From: Pseudomonas paraglycinae
GTDB lineage: Bacteria; Pseudomonadota; Gammaproteobacteria; Pseudomonadales; Pseudomonadaceae
Direction of reading: 5' to 3'
NCBI RefSeq assembly: GCF_021601625.1
Contig: NZ_BQHR01000003.1
Location: 62,001-126,000 of the forward strand
DNA: 64,000 bases
A model generated the notes under the pieces. The model was given only the letters and a program-made list of their open reading frames with translations. It searched no databases and was not told the DNA's origin. Every line of letters begins with the position of its first letter. Positions within the stretch are counted from its first letter, which is position 1. Of the stretch, positions 26,967 to 38,151 are shown one piece after another. Made by a program: the position numbers and the translations under genes.

Positions 26967-28859
26967 ACTGCCGCGTCCCGATTTCTGGCCTGGCTGGTGT
27001 TCCCGTTGTGCGCCCTGAGCAGCTTCAATCTGCTGGCCGACACCGTGGAAGGCGCGCCGCAAGCGCTGCACCTGCTCGATTACATCAGCGCCGATTACCC
27101 GCCGACGGTACAGGCAGGCAAGGTCATCGACGACGGCGAATACCGCGAGCAGCTGGAGTTCACCCAGGTGCTGCAAGGGCTGATCGCCGGCCTGCCTGCC
27201 AAGCCTGAGAAAGCGGCTCTCGAACAGGGCGTCACCGCCTTGCACGCCGCGATCTCGGCGAAACAGGACGGCGCGGACGTCGCCCGTCAGGCCCGGCAAC
27301 TGGGGGCGAAACTGGCGGTGGCTTATGAAGTCAGCCAGGCCCCGATCATCACCCCTGATCCGACCCGTGGTGCGCCGTTGTACGCGCAAAACTGCTCGGT
27401 GTGTCACGGCGACACCGGTGCCGGCGACGGCCCGGCGGGTCTCGGCATGACGCCGGCGCCGGCCAATCTGCGCGACGCTGCGCGGATGGATCACCTGAGC
27501 CTGTACGCGATCTACAGCACCCTCGGCCAGGGCGTCGAAGGCACTGACATGCCGGCGTTCGCCGATCAACTGGATGACCGTCAGCGTTGGGACCTGGCGA
27601 CCTACATCGCACAGTTCAGCGCCGATCCGGCCACGGCCAAATCCGACAAGACCTACAATATCGCCGACCTGGCCCGCCAGACCCCGGCCGAAGTGCAGGC
27701 TGCCGAAGGCGCTGAAGCCGCCGCGATCTTCCGTGTACAACGGGCGCAGCCGCCGCAGGTCAAGCGCGGCCCGGCGCAGTTGCTCGACTACACCGCCGCG
27801 ACGCTGGACAAGAGCCTGGCGGCGTACCGCGCCGGTGAGCACGATCAGGCCTATGACCTGTCGGTGGCGGCGTATCTGGAAGGCTTCGAACTGGTCGAAA
27901 GCTCGCTGGACAACGTCGACGCCAACGTGCGCAAGGACACCGAAAAATCCCTGATGGCCTATCGGCAATCGCTGCAGGACGGCTTGCCGGTGGAGCAGGC
28001 CGAGCAGCGTCTGGACGCGGCCAAGGCCAAACTCAAGGAATCCGCCGGCCTGTTGGGAAGCGATGGTCTGAGCTGGTCGCTGAGCTACATCTCCGGTCTG
28101 CTGATTCTGCTGCGCGAAGGTCTGGAAGCGATTCTGGTGCTGGCAGCGATCCTCGCGTTCCTGCGCAACACCGGCCAGCAATCGGCGGTGCGCAGCGTAA
28201 ACGTCGGTTGGGGGCTGGCGCTGCTGGCCGGCCTCGGCACCTGGGCACTGGCGGCGTATGTGATCGACGTCAGCGGTTCCCAGCGTGAACTGCTCGAAGG
28301 CGCCACGGCGCTGTTCGCCAGCATCATGGTGTTGTGGCTCGGGGTGTGGATGCACGACCGTCGGCACGCGGCGGCCTGGCAGGATTACATCAAGCAGAGC
28401 CTGGTTGGCGGAGGCGGGCGTTTCGGTTTCGCGATCCTGGCGTTCTTCTCGGTGTACCGCGAACTGTTCGAAGTGATCCTGTTCTACGAAACCCTTTGGC
28501 TGCAGGCCGGCCCTGCCGGGCATAACGCGGTACTCGCCGGCGGCGCGACGGCGCTGGTGCTGCTGTTCGGTCTGGCGTGGGTGATTCTGCGCGGCTCGGC
28601 GAAACTGCCGCTGACGCTGTTCTTCAGCATCAACGCAGCGCTGCTCTGTGCGTTGTCGGTGGTATTCGCCGGCCACGGCGTGAAGGCGTTGCAGGAAGCC
28701 GGGATGTTCGGCACCCGGCCGGTGGCGTTCTTCGATTTCGACTGGCTGGGCATTCATGCCGATGCCTATTCGCTGACGGCGCAGGCCGTGGCGATTGCGG
28801 CGATTATCGTGCTGTACGGTCGCAGTTGGGTGGCTGAAAAGCGCCGCATGGCGGCTTGA
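26964..28859 (+). CDS. Cytochrome c-FTR1 fusion iron permease
   Basis: A 631-residue protein with three parts. A signal peptide (about 1-24) and a periplasmic helical region come first. Then a cytochrome c domain has the haem motif CSVCH (about 144-148), followed by GDTGAGDGPAG and the methionine region GTDMPAFADQL. The C-terminal FTR1 permease (about 375-631) has seven hydrophobic helices with the iron-binding REGLEAILVL (about 385) and RELFEVILFYE (about 497) motifs. FTR1 imports iron together with an oxidation step; the fused cytochrome may supply the electron exit. No separate ferroxidase gene is next to it. The DUF188 gene starts 1 base after the stop. Confidence 0.9.
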   Translation: MTAASRFLAWLVFPLCALSSFNLLADTVEGAPQALHLLDYISADYPPTVQAGKVIDDGEYREQLEFTQVLQGLIAGLPAKPEKAALEQGVTALHAAISAKQDGADVARQARQLGAKLAVAYEVSQAPIITPDPTRGAPLYAQNCSVCHGDTGAGDGPAGLGMTPAPANLRDAARMDHLSLYAIYSTLGQGVEGTDMPAFADQLDDRQRWDLATYIAQFSADPATAKSDKTYNIADLARQTPAEVQAAEGAEAAAIFRVQRAQPPQVKRGPAQLLDYTAATLDKSLAAYRAGEHDQAYDLSVAAYLEGFELVESSLDNVDANVRKDTEKSLMAYRQSLQDGLPVEQAEQRLDAAKAKLKESAGLLGSDGLSWSLSYISGLLILLREGLEAILVLAAILAFLRNTGQQSAVRSVNVGWGLALLAGLGTWALAAYVIDVSGSQRELLEGATALFASIMVLWLGVWMHDRRHAAAWQDYIKQSLVGGGGRFGFAILAFFSVYRELFEVILFYETLWLQAGPAGHNAVLAGGATALVLLFGLAWVILRGSAKLPLTLFFSINAALLCALSVVFAGHGVKALQEAGMFGTRPVAFFDFDWLGIHADAYSLTAQAVAIAAIIVLYGRSWVAEKRRMAA

Positions 28860-28860
28860 G

Positions 28861-29319
28861 ATGATGCGCGTATGGATCGATGCCGACGCCTGCCCGAAGA
28901 TGGCCAAGGAGCTGGTGGTCAAGTTCGCCCTCAAGCGCCGCTTCGAAGTGGTGCTGGTGGCGGGGCAGCCGCAGAGCAAACCGGCGCTGGCGATCGTCAA
29001 GCTGATCGTGGTGCCGAGCGGCCCGGATGCGGCGGATGATTATCTGGTGGAACACGCGGTGCCGGGTGAACTGGTGATCTGCAGTGACATCCCGCTGGCC
29101 GACCGGCTGGTGAAGAAGGGCGTGGCGGCGCTGGACCCGCGCGGCAAGGAGTTCGACGCGCAGAACATGGGTGAGCGGCTGGCGACACGCAACCTGTTCA
29201 CCGATCTGCGAGAGCAGGGGCAGGTCAGCGGCGGCCCGGCACCGTTCGGTGACCGTGAGAAGCAGGCGTTCGCCAATGCGCTGGACCGGATCCTGACACG
29301 GCTGGCGCGCCAATCCTGA
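28861..29319 (+). CDS. YaiI/YqxD family protein (DUF188)
   Basis: A 152-residue cytoplasmic protein with the PIN-like DUF188 core: RVWIDADACPKMAKELVVKFALKRR at the start, VVPSGPDAADDYLVEHAVPGELVICSDIPLADRLVKKG, DPRGKEFDAQNMGERLATRNL. The acidic residues resemble a nuclease site but no activity is established for the family. It begins 1 base after the FTR1 stop, with either of two adjacent ATG codons (28861 or 28864). Confidence 0.9.
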   Translation: MMRVWIDADACPKMAKELVVKFALKRRFEVVLVAGQPQSKPALAIVKLIVVPSGPDAADDYLVEHAVPGELVICSDIPLADRLVKKGVAALDPRGKEFDAQNMGERLATRNLFTDLREQGQVSGGPAPFGDREKQAFANALDRILTRLARQS

Positions 29320-29326
29320 GTTGATT

Positions 29327-29449
29327 GATCGTTCCCAAGCTCTGCCTGGGAATGCCTCTCGGGACGCTCCGCGTCCCAGCCTCACCACCGATGCAAGGCA
29401 GACGCGGAGCGTCCAAGGCTGCATTCCCACGCGGAGCCTGGGAACGATC
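29327..29449. repeat. GATCGTTCCCA intergenic repeat element, full copy
   Basis: A 123-bp element bounded by GATCGTTCCCA on the left and its complement TGGGAACGATC on the right. The outer arms of about 29 bp pair with few mismatches, and an inner pair (GGACGCTCCGCGTCC and GACGCGGAGCGTCC) adds a second stem. It looks like a REPIN/MITE-like double hairpin and lies between the DUF188 gene and elbB. Confidence 0.85.
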
Positions 29450-29460
29450 GCTATCGCCGG

Positions 29461-30129
29461 TCAGGCGTCGTTTTCGTGGGTCAGCTCAAGCACCCGATCC
29501 ACCAGCTTGTTGATCCCCGAAGCCGCCTCGCTGATCGACTGCGCCAGCATGTACGCCGGGGTGGTCACCAGTTTGCGCGCCTTGTCTTCGACGATATCGG
29601 TCACCGCGCAGTCTTCATGGGTGGCGCCCATCTTGTTCATGGCGGCGGCCGTGTCGGCATCGTTGCCGATGGTGCAGGTCACGCCCGGGCCGTAGATCTT
29701 CGCGGCCAGTGCCGGCGAGATGCAGATCAGGCCCACCGGTTTGCCCGCTTCGGCAAAGGCTTCGGCCAGCGCCAGCACTTGCGGCTGTACGGTGCAGCCG
29801 GCGCCTTCGATGGCGAAGTTCGACAGATTCTTCGCCGCACCGAAACCGCCTGGCACGATCAGCGCATCGAAGTCCTCGACATCGGCCTCACGCAGATCCT
29901 TGACGTTACCCCGGGCGATGCGTGCCGATTCCACCAGCACGTTGCGCGATTCGGGCATTTCTTCACCGGTCAGGTGGTTGATCACATGCAATTGCGCGAT
30001 GTTCGGGGCGAAGCACTGCACCTGTGCGCCGCGCTGGTCAAGGCGTAACAGGGTAATGACGCTTTCGTAGATCTCGGCGCCGTCGTACACGCCGCAACCG
30101 GACAGGATCACTGCAACTTTTTTGCTCAT
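29461..30129 (-). CDS. elbB: ElbB-type isoprenoid-biosynthesis-associated glyoxalase
   Basis: A 222-residue member of the DJ-1/PfpI superfamily, ElbB branch. Visible are KKVAVILSGCGVYDGAEIYESV at the start (the C-G-x-x-D-G-A-E motif), DALIVPGGFGAAKNLSNFA in the middle, and the nucleophile region GLICISPALAAKIYG with the conserved cysteine at about 137. E. coli ElbB has weak glyoxalase III activity and was linked to isoprenoid synthesis. Monocistronic by spacing; divergent from the desaturase gene. Confidence 0.92.
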   Translation of the reverse strand: MSKKVAVILSGCGVYDGAEIYESVITLLRLDQRGAQVQCFAPNIAQLHVINHLTGEEMPESRNVLVESARIARGNVKDLREADVEDFDALIVPGGFGAAKNLSNFAIEGAGCTVQPQVLALAEAFAEAGKPVGLICISPALAAKIYGPGVTCTIGNDADTAAAMNKMGATHEDCAVTDIVEDKARKLVTTPAYMLAQSISEAASGINKLVDRVLELTHENDA

Positions 30130-30244
30130 GGGTTTCTCTCCAGATTCATGGCGCTAAATGTCCTCTAATTTGTCGTTCGTTGCCATAGGATCAAGCCGCG
30201 GCTACACCTAGGATCTGTGCTACAGATTCCGACCAGGGCGCGTC

Positions 30245-31480
30245 ATGAACTTCATCCTGTATGCGGTACCGTTTTTCTTCGTGTTGATTGCGGTGGAGCT
30301 CATCGCCGACCGCTGGCGCGGGGTGAGCAACTATCGCCTGGCCGATGCGGTGAGCAGCATCAGCACCGGGGTGTTGTCGACCACCACCGGCCTGTTGACC
30401 AAGGGCGTGGGCCTGGTGACCTATGCGTTTGCCCTGGAGCATCTGGCGCTGGTCAGGTTGCCTGCGGACAGCGTCTGGGTCTGGGTGTTTGCCTTTGTCT
30501 TCTATGACTTCTGCTATTACTGGCTGCATCGCATGGGCCATGAACGCAACATCCTCTGGGCCGCGCATTCGGTGCATCACCAGAGCGAGGACTACAACCT
30601 TTCCACGGCCTTGCGCCAGACCAGCACCGGGTTCCTGCTGAGCTGGATCTTCTACCTGCCGATGGCCGTGCTCGGGGTGCCGCTGCTGGTGTTTGTCAGC
30701 GTTGCGGCGCTGAATCTGCTGTATCAGTTCTGGGTCCACACCCGGCACATTCCCAAGCTCGGCTGGTTCGAGTGGTGCTTCGTCACGCCATCCAATCATC
30801 GGGCCCACCATGCACAGAACGCTCTCTACATGGATCGCAACTACGGCGGGGTGTTCATTATTTGGGACCGTCTGTTCGGCTCGTTTCAGGAAGAGGATGA
30901 CAACGAACCGGTGATTTTCGGCGTGACCACGCCGCTGGCGAGCTGGAATCCGTTATGGGCCAACCTGCAGTTCTACGCGCAGCTGTGGGGCGACGCGCGC
31001 CGGGCCGAGCGTACGTGGGACAAGATCCGGATCTGGTTCATGCGCACCGGCTGGCGTCCGGCGGACGTCGCGGCGAAGTACCCGATGAGCAAGCCTGACC
31101 TGAGTCAGTTCCGCAAGTTCGAGGTGCCGCTGGACTGCCGTCAGCAGTGGTACGTGGGGTTGCAGTTCGGCGTCTATGTCGCGCTGGGCAGTTATCTGAT
31201 GAATCTGGAACACAGCCTGCCCACCGGAGCATTGCTGCTCGGCTGGGGCGCGGTGGCCTTCGGTTTGTTCGTGTTGGGCGTGGCCCTTGAGAATCGCCCG
31301 TGGGCGGGGAGGCTGGAAGTGCTGCGGCTGGCATCGAATCTGCCGCTGGTGTGGCTGGCGCCGCTGGTCGGACTCTGGCCGGCCAGCCCGGGAATGTGGG
31401 TCGGCCTGCTCAGTTACAGCCTGCTCAGCGGCATCGGGCTGTATTGCTGCCGCCAGCGACTTACTCGGCTGGCGTCTTAG
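30245..31480 (+). CDS. Sterol desaturase/fatty acid hydroxylase family membrane protein
   Basis: A 411-residue integral membrane protein. The di-iron hydroxylase domain (about 80-240) has three histidine clusters: HRMGHE, HSVHHQ and, further on, NHRAHHAQN. About six more hydrophobic helices lie before and after it; the C-terminal 120 residues are a separate membrane segment (FGVYVALGSYLMNL, WVGLLSYSLLSGIGLYC). This makes it longer than the minimal 270-300 residue family members and similar in layout to alkylglycerol-monooxygenase-like proteins. Substrate unknown, probably a lipid. The end overlaps the convergent DedA gene by 20 bp. Confidence 0.85.
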   Translation: MNFILYAVPFFFVLIAVELIADRWRGVSNYRLADAVSSISTGVLSTTTGLLTKGVGLVTYAFALEHLALVRLPADSVWVWVFAFVFYDFCYYWLHRMGHERNILWAAHSVHHQSEDYNLSTALRQTSTGFLLSWIFYLPMAVLGVPLLVFVSVAALNLLYQFWVHTRHIPKLGWFEWCFVTPSNHRAHHAQNALYMDRNYGGVFIIWDRLFGSFQEEDDNEPVIFGVTTPLASWNPLWANLQFYAQLWGDARRAERTWDKIRIWFMRTGWRPADVAAKYPMSKPDLSQFRKFEVPLDCRQQWYVGLQFGVYVALGSYLMNLEHSLPTGALLLGWGAVAFGLFVLGVALENRPWAGRLEVLRLASNLPLVWLAPLVGLWPASPGMWVGLLSYSLLSGIGLYCCRQRLTRLAS

Positions 31481-32117
31481 GGTCGGCGGTCTTGGCCATT
31501 TCGGCTTTGTGCCGTTCGGCCTTGGCCAATTGCTCGGCCTGTTCTTCTTCGTAGACCTTTTTCGCCAGCCGGGCATTCTTGAACCGGCGGCGCAGCCACA
31601 GGCCCAGGCCAAGCACCAGCAGCGCGCCCAGTACCCACAACTCATACTTCTTGATGCTGCCGAGCATGCCTTCGAGCACGGCGCCGAAGTGGTAGGCGGC
31701 AGCGGCCAGGGCGGTGGCCCAGATCGCAGCGCCGATACCGTTGAGCAGCAGATAACGTCCCGGCGGATAGCCCGACAGGCCGATCGCCACCGGCATCACC
31801 GTGCGCAGGCCGTACACGAAGCGAAAGCTCAGGACCCAGATGTCCGGGTGCTTGCGGATGTGTTCCAGCGCGCGGTCGCCCATCATCTGCCAGCGCGGTT
31901 TGCGCGCCAGTAATTTGCGCCCGTGTTTGCGGCCCAGGAAGTACCACAGCTGATCGCCGGCATAGCTGCCGAAGAACGCCACGACCACCACCAGTTTGAT
32001 GTCCATGTATTCACGGAACGCGAGGAAGCCCGCGAGCACCAGGATGGTTTCGCCTTCGAAAAACGTCCCGAGAAACAGGGCAAAGTAGCCGAAGTCATGC
32101 AGAAATTGTTGGAGCAT
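31461..32117 (-). CDS. DedA family membrane protein
   Basis: A 218-residue inner-membrane protein of the DedA/VTT superfamily. It has the conserved FLGTFFEGETILVLAGFLAFRE (about 15-36), GDQLWYFLGRKHGRK (about 54-68) and FVYGLRTVMPVAIGLSGYP (with the conserved arginine), then a charged C-terminal tail rich in Glu/Lys after the last helix. DedA proteins act as lipid (undecaprenyl phosphate or phospholipid) flippases and support proton-motive force. Divergent from hemB over a gap holding a Pho-box array. Confidence 0.9.
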   Translation of the reverse strand: MLQQFLHDFGYFALFLGTFFEGETILVLAGFLAFREYMDIKLVVVVAFFGSYAGDQLWYFLGRKHGRKLLARKPRWQMMGDRALEHIRKHPDIWVLSFRFVYGLRTVMPVAIGLSGYPPGRYLLLNGIGAAIWATALAAAAYHFGAVLEGMLGSIKKYELWVLGALLVLGLGLWLRRRFKNARLAKKVYEEEQAEQLAKAERHKAEMAKTADPKTPAE

Positions 32118-32198
32118 TGTCTGGGTGCTGGCGAAATGAACGCGCAGCCTAACCCTTCGGACACATTCAGGAAAGTGTCGAAATGTGTCTCGACGTGA

Positions 32199-33338
<1,140 letters not shown>

Positions 33339-33356
33339 CCCTCCCAGGAACATTCG

Positions 33357-35582
33357 ATGAATACCGAAGGACTCACTGAAGTTGCCGTAAAAGAAGCTCA
33401 ACCCGTGGTCGAGCAGATTACCGAAACCCCGCCGGAACTGGAGCCTGCGCCACCCGCGCCGGCAACCGAGCCTGCCACGGCGGTTCCGGCGATCGCGATT
33501 CCCGGCCTGGATGACAGCAGCCTGTACATCCACCGTGAGTTGTCGCAACTGCAGTTCAACATCCGCGTGCTGGAACAGGCGCTGGACGAGTCCTACCCGT
33601 TGCTGGAGCGGCTGAAGTTCCTGCTGATCTTCTCCAGCAACCTCGACGAATTCTTCGAAATCCGCGTCGCCGGCCTCAAGAAACAAATCACCTTCGCCCG
33701 TGAACAGGCCGGCGCCGACGGCCTGCAACCGCATCAGGCCCTGGCCCGCATCAGCGAACTGGTACACGGTCATGTCGACCGCCAGTACGCAATCCTCAAC
33801 GACATCCTGCTGCCGGAGCTGGAAAAGCATCAGGTGCGCTTCATCCGTCGCCGTAACTGGACGACCAAGCTCAAGACCTGGGTGCGCCGCTATTTCCGCG
33901 ACGAGATCGCACCGATCATCACCCCGATCGGTCTCGACCCGACGCACCCGTTCCCGTTGCTGGTGAACAAGAGCCTGAACTTCATCGTCGAGCTCGAAGG
34001 TATCGACGCCTTCGGCCGCGACTCCGGTCTGGCGATCATCCCGGCGCCGCGTCTGCTGCCGCGGATCATCAAGGTGCCGGAAGAAGTCGGCGGCCCTGGC
34101 GACAACTATGTGTTCCTTTCGTCGATGATCCACGCCCACGCCGATGACCTGTTCCAGGGCATGAAGGTGAAGGGCTGCTACCAGTTTCGTCTGACCCGGA
34201 ACGCCGACCTTGCGCTCGACTCCGAAGACGTCGAAGACCTGGCCCGCGCCCTGCGTGGCGAGTTGTTCTCCCGTCGTTACGGTGACGCCGTGCGCCTGGA
34301 AGTCGCCGACACCTGTCCGAAACACCTGTCGGACTACCTGCTCAAGCAGTTCAACCTGAGCGAGACCGAGCTGTATCAGGTCAACGGCCCGGTGAACCTG
34401 ACGCGTCTGTTCAGCATCACCGGTCTGGACAGCCATCCGGAGTTGCAATACACGCCGTTCACGCCGCAGATTCCGAAACTGCTGCAAAACAGCGAAAACA
34501 TTTTCAGCGTGATCAGCAAGCAGGACATCCTGCTGCTGCACCCGTTCGAGTCGTTTACCCCGGTGGTCGACCTGCTGCGCCAGGCCGCGAAAGACCCACA
34601 CGTTCTGGCCGTGCGCCAGACCCTGTACCGTTCCGGCGCCAACTCGGAAATCGTCGATGCGCTGGTGGACGCCGCGCGTAACGGCAAGGAAGTGACGGCG
34701 GTCATCGAGCTGCGTGCGCGCTTCGACGAAGAATCCAACCTGCAGCTGGCCAGCCGTCTGCAAGCGGCCGGTGCGGTGGTGATCTACGGCGTGGTCGGCT
34801 TCAAGACCCACGCCAAGATGATGCTGATCCTGCGCCGCGAGGCCGGCGAGATCGTGCGTTACGCGCACCTCGGCACCGGTAACTACCACGCCGGCAACGC
34901 CCGTCTGTACACCGACTACAGCCTGCTGACCTCCGACGACGCCTTGTGCGAAGACGTCGGCAAACTGTTCAGCCAGTTGATCGGCATGGGTAAAACGTTG
35001 CGCATGAAGAAGCTGCTGCATGCGCCGTTCACCCTGAAGAAGGGCATGCTCGACATGATCCTGCGCGAGACGCAATTCGCGCTCGACGGCAAACCGGCGC
35101 ACATCATCGCCAAGTTCAACTCGCTGACCGATCCGAAGATCATCCGCGCGCTGTACAAAGCCAGCCAGTCCGGCGTCCGCATCGATCTGGTGGTGCGCGG
35201 CATGTGCTGCCTGCGTCCGGGCATCGCCGGGGTATCGCACAACATCCACGTGCGCTCGATCATCGGCCGCTTCCTTGAACACACCCGGGTTTTCTACTTC
35301 CTGAACGGCGGCGAGGAGCAGATGTTCCTGTCCAGCGCCGACTGGATGGAGCGCAACCTCGACAAGCGCGTCGAGACCTGCTTCCCGGTGGAAGGCAAGA
35401 AGCTGCTGACCCGGGTCAAGAAAGAGCTGGAGCTGTACCTGACCGACAACACCCACAGCTGGAGCCTGCAATCGGACGGCCGCTACATCCGCAATACGCC
35501 GACCGGCAACCAGAACCCGCGCAGTGCCCAGGCGACGTTGCTGGAGCGATTGGGCAGCCCGATTCTGCCGGTGAGCAGCTGA
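33357..35582 (+). CDS. ppk: Polyphosphate kinase 1
   Basis: A 741-residue PPK1. After a Pro/Ala-rich tail (1-60) the four family domains follow: N ([25 protein letters not shown]), head, and two phospholipase D-like catalytic domains. The likely autophosphorylated histidine is H504 in [11 protein letters not shown], and the other catalytic block is [11 protein letters not shown] with [22 protein letters not shown]. It makes polyphosphate from ATP. Co-transcribed with hemB by spacing, and convergent with ppx. Confidence 0.97.
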   Translation: MNTEGLTEVAVKEAQPVVEQITETPPELEPAPPAPATEPATAVPAIAIPGLDDSSLYIHRELSQLQFNIRVLEQALDESYPLLERLKFLLIFSSNLDEFFEIRVAGLKKQITFAREQAGADGLQPHQALARISELVHGHVDRQYAILNDILLPELEKHQVRFIRRRNWTTKLKTWVRRYFRDEIAPIITPIGLDPTHPFPLLVNKSLNFIVELEGIDAFGRDSGLAIIPAPRLLPRIIKVPEEVGGPGDNYVFLSSMIHAHADDLFQGMKVKGCYQFRLTRNADLALDSEDVEDLARALRGELFSRRYGDAVRLEVADTCPKHLSDYLLKQFNLSETELYQVNGPVNLTRLFSITGLDSHPELQYTPFTPQIPKLLQNSENIFSVISKQDILLLHPFESFTPVVDLLRQAAKDPHVLAVRQTLYRSGANSEIVDALVDAARNGKEVTAVIELRARFDEESNLQLASRLQAAGAVVIYGVVGFKTHAKMMLILRREAGEIVRYAHLGTGNYHAGNARLYTDYSLLTSDDALCEDVGKLFSQLIGMGKTLRMKKLLHAPFTLKKGMLDMILRETQFALDGKPAHIIAKFNSLTDPKIIRALYKASQSGVRIDLVVRGMCCLRPGIAGVSHNIHVRSIIGRFLEHTRVFYFLNGGEEQMFLSSADWMERNLDKRVETCFPVEGKKLLTRVKKELELYLTDNTHSWSLQSDGRYIRNTPTGNQNPRSAQATLLERLGSPILPVSS

Positions 35583-35601
35583 CCGCAGATTTCATAGCCA
35601 T

Positions 35602-35634
35602 AAAAAAGGCGATCCACCCGGATCGCCTTTTTTT
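35602..35634. terminator. Bidirectional terminator between ppk and ppx
   Basis: A 14-bp stem (arms 35602-35615 and 35620-35633, core GGCGATCC/GGATCGCC) with A and T runs, 19 bp after ppk and 16 bp before the ppx stop. Confidence 0.92.
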
Positions 35635-35649
35635 GTGCCTGCCCGTTAC

Positions 35650-37152
35650 TCAATGCACGGTCAGAACAACCCCCACCCGAGTCAGCCACTCCGCCTCAAG
35701 CCCGAAATCCGCCTGGGTCAGCTGGTTTTCATCCAGCCAGTTCTCCGGGAATTCCACGTCGAGGTTGTTGCCGTTGGCATGCAGTGTCACTTGCGGCATC
35801 GCCTGGGTACCACGGATGTGGTGGAACAGGATGGCGAAACGCAGCAGCACGCACAGGCGGATCAGCTTGTCGCCGTCGTCGCCGAACTCGGCAAACTTGT
35901 CCTTGGGGATGTTGCGGCGGTGGCCACGCACCAGCAGGGCGAGCATTTGCTGATCTTCGCGGGAGAACCCGGCGAGGTCCGAGTGCTCGATCAGGTAAGC
36001 GCCGTGCTTGTGGTAGTGATAGTGAGCGATGTCGAGCCCGACTTCGTGCACTTTCGCCGCCCAGCCCAGCAGTTCGCGCCAGATGCCGTCGTCCAGCTCC
36101 CAGTCCACGGCCACTTGATCAAACGCGTGCAAGGCTTTGCGCTCGACGCGCGCGGCCTGTTCCAGGTCGACGTGGTAGCGCTCCATCAGCGAGGTCAGGG
36201 TGCGTTCGCGCACGTCTTCGTGGTGATGGCGGCCGAGCAGGTCATACAGCACGCCTTCACGCAGCGCGCCTTCGCAGTGATCCATGCGTTGCAGTTCTAG
36301 GGCGTCGAAGATCGCTTCGAGAATCGCCAGACCTGCCGGGAAGATCGCCCGACGATCCGGCTTGATGCCTTCGAAATCGATCTTGTCGACATCGCCGAGC
36401 TTGAAGAGGCGGCGCTTGAGCCACGCCAGACCTTCTGCGTTCACTTCGCCGGTGCCGTGACCGCCGGCCTTCAGCGCTAGGCCGATGGCGCGGATGGTGC
36501 CCGAGGAGCCGATGGCTTCATCCCAGGTCAGGCGGTGCAGGGCGTGTTCGATGCTCATGATTTCCAGCCGCGCCGCCGTGTACGCCTGGGCGTAGCGCGC
36601 CGGGGTGATCTTGCCGTCCTTGAAATAGCGCTGGGTGAAGCTCACGCAGCCCATTTGCAGGCTTTCGCGCAGCAGCGGTTCGAAACGCTGGCCGATGATG
36701 AATTCGGTACTGCCGCCGCCGATGTCGGCGACCAGGCGTTTGCCCGGGGTGTCGGCGAGGGTGTGGGACACGCCAAGGTAGATCAGGCGGGCCTCTTCAC
36801 GGCCGGAGATGACTTCCACCGGATGGCCGAGGATTTCTTCGGCGCGGCGGATGAATTCGCCACGGTTGCGCGCCTCGCGCAGGGCGTTGGTGCCGACGAT
36901 CCGCACGGCGCCCAGTGGCATGCCGTTGATCAGTTGAGCAAAGCGCTTGAGACAGTCGAGGCCGCGCTGCATGGATTCTTCGTTGAGCTGACGCTCATCG
37001 TCGATGCCGGCGGCCAGCTGAACCTTTTCACCGAGCCGTTCGAGAATACGGATTTCGCCGTTCTGGGCCTTGGCCACGACCATATGGAAGCTGTTGGAGC
37101 CCAGGTCGATCGCGGCGATCAGGGACAGATTCTTGGCTTGGGATTGCGGCAT
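35650..37152 (-). CDS. ppx: Exopolyphosphatase
   Basis: A 500-residue member of the Ppx/GppA family (actin-like ATPase fold). The phosphate loop is [20 protein letters not shown] (about 13-32), later [13 protein letters not shown] (about 141-153), the C-terminal HD-like helical domain (about 310-500) with [17 protein letters not shown] and [30 protein letters not shown]. It hydrolyses polyphosphate from the ends and can act on pppGpp. Convergent with ppk, so the two opposing enzymes share a terminator but not a promoter. Confidence 0.95.
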   Translation of the reverse strand: MPQSQAKNLSLIAAIDLGSNSFHMVVAKAQNGEIRILERLGEKVQLAAGIDDERQLNEESMQRGLDCLKRFAQLINGMPLGAVRIVGTNALREARNRGEFIRRAEEILGHPVEVISGREEARLIYLGVSHTLADTPGKRLVADIGGGSTEFIIGQRFEPLLRESLQMGCVSFTQRYFKDGKITPARYAQAYTAARLEIMSIEHALHRLTWDEAIGSSGTIRAIGLALKAGGHGTGEVNAEGLAWLKRRLFKLGDVDKIDFEGIKPDRRAIFPAGLAILEAIFDALELQRMDHCEGALREGVLYDLLGRHHHEDVRERTLTSLMERYHVDLEQAARVERKALHAFDQVAVDWELDDGIWRELLGWAAKVHEVGLDIAHYHYHKHGAYLIEHSDLAGFSREDQQMLALLVRGHRRNIPKDKFAEFGDDGDKLIRLCVLLRFAILFHHIRGTQAMPQVTLHANGNNLDVEFPENWLDENQLTQADFGLEAEWLTRVGVVLTVH

Positions 37153-37277
37153 GGTGTGGGGGTCTCGGTCGATAACCCCGACATCGTGCCACGATCAAAC
37201 GCTGCCGCCAACGCGCATGGTTCAAACCCTTGATCCTGCGCATAAAAGCCAGGGACCGCTGTGCACTCAATGACGCT

Positions 37278-37399
37278 GATCGTTCCCACGCTCTGCGTGG
37301 GAATGCCTCAATGGACGCTCTGCGTCCGCTTTTGGGATGCGGAGCGTCCCGGGCTGCATTCCCACGCGGACGGTTCGACGCCTCGACGTGGGAATGATC
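37278..37399. repeat. GATCGTTCCCA intergenic repeat element, full copy
   Basis: A 122-bp element bounded by GATCGTTCCCA and TGGGAATGATC, with the same two-stem layout as the copies at 29327 and 58934. Its right half is nearly identical to the half copy at 20224-20288. It lies between ppx and the amino-acid ABC operon. Confidence 0.85.
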
Positions 37400-37413
37400 G
37401 GGTAGCAGCCGTT

Positions 37414-38151
37414 TCAGGCAGTCGCTTCGACGGTGCCAATGAAATTCGCCAACTCCTGCGTCTGCGGATCGGCAAACAGCACTTTCGGATCCCCCACCTC
37501 GTGCACCTTGCCCTGATGCATGAACACCAGTTTGTCCCCCACCTCCCGGGCGAAGCGCATTTCGTGGGTGACCATGATCAATGTCATGCCTTCTTTCGCG
37601 AGCTGGCGGACCACGCTGAGCACTTCGTTGACCAGCTCCGGGTCCAGCGCCGAGGTGATCTCGTCGCACAGCAGCACCTTGGGCGACATCGCCAGCGCCC
37701 GGGCAATCGCCACCCGTTGCTGCTGGCCGCCCGAGAGGCGTTCCGGGAACGCATCGAATTTCTCGCCCAGACCGACGCGCTCCAGCATCTGCCGCGCCAG
37801 TTCCTGCGCCTTGGCCTTGGGCACTTTCTGCACCACCTGTGGCGCGAGCATCACGTTTTCGCCGACCGTCAGGTGCGGGAAAAGGTTGAACTGCTGAAAC
37901 ACCATCCCGACTTTCTGCCGCAGGCTGCGCAGATCGGCGCGGGCGGCGTCGAGGTATTCGCCATCGACTTCGATCACGCCGTCGTTGATCGACTCCAGAC
38001 CGTTGAGGGTGCGCAGCAGGGTGGACTTGCCCGAGCCGCTGCGGCCGATGATCGCCACCACCTGGCCTTCCTCGACGCTCAGGTCGATGCCTTTGAGCAC
38101 GTGGTGATCGCCGTAGTATTTATGCAGGGCGGAAATTCTAAGCAGAGGCAT
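37414..38151 (-). CDS. Polar amino acid ABC transporter, ATP-binding protein
   Basis: A 245-residue ATPase of the GlnQ/HisP type. Walker A GRSGSGKST (about 37-45), Q-loop in VFQQFNLFPHLTVGEN, signature LSGGQQQRVAIARALAM, Walker B VLLCDEITSALDPELV, and the H-loop VTHEMRFAREVGD. It powers amino acid uptake with the two permeases and binding protein upstream. The start overlaps the permease end by 14 bases. Confidence 0.93.
   Translation of the reverse strand: MPLLRISALHKYYGDHHVLKGIDLSVEEGQVVAIIGRSGSGKSTLLRTLNGLESINDGVIEVDGEYLDAARADLRSLRQKVGMVFQQFNLFPHLTVGENVMLAPQVVQKVPKAKAQELARQMLERVGLGEKFDAFPERLSGGQQQRVAIARALAMSPKVLLCDEITSALDPELVNEVLSVVRQLAKEGMTLIMVTHEMRFAREVGDKLVFMHQGKVHEVGDPKVLFADPQTQELANFIGTVEATA

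Noticed and set aside
26958-29000. Long open frame antisense to the FTR1 gene (680 residues)
   Set aside because: Opposite a gene with clear haem and REXXE motifs; rejected as a shadow.
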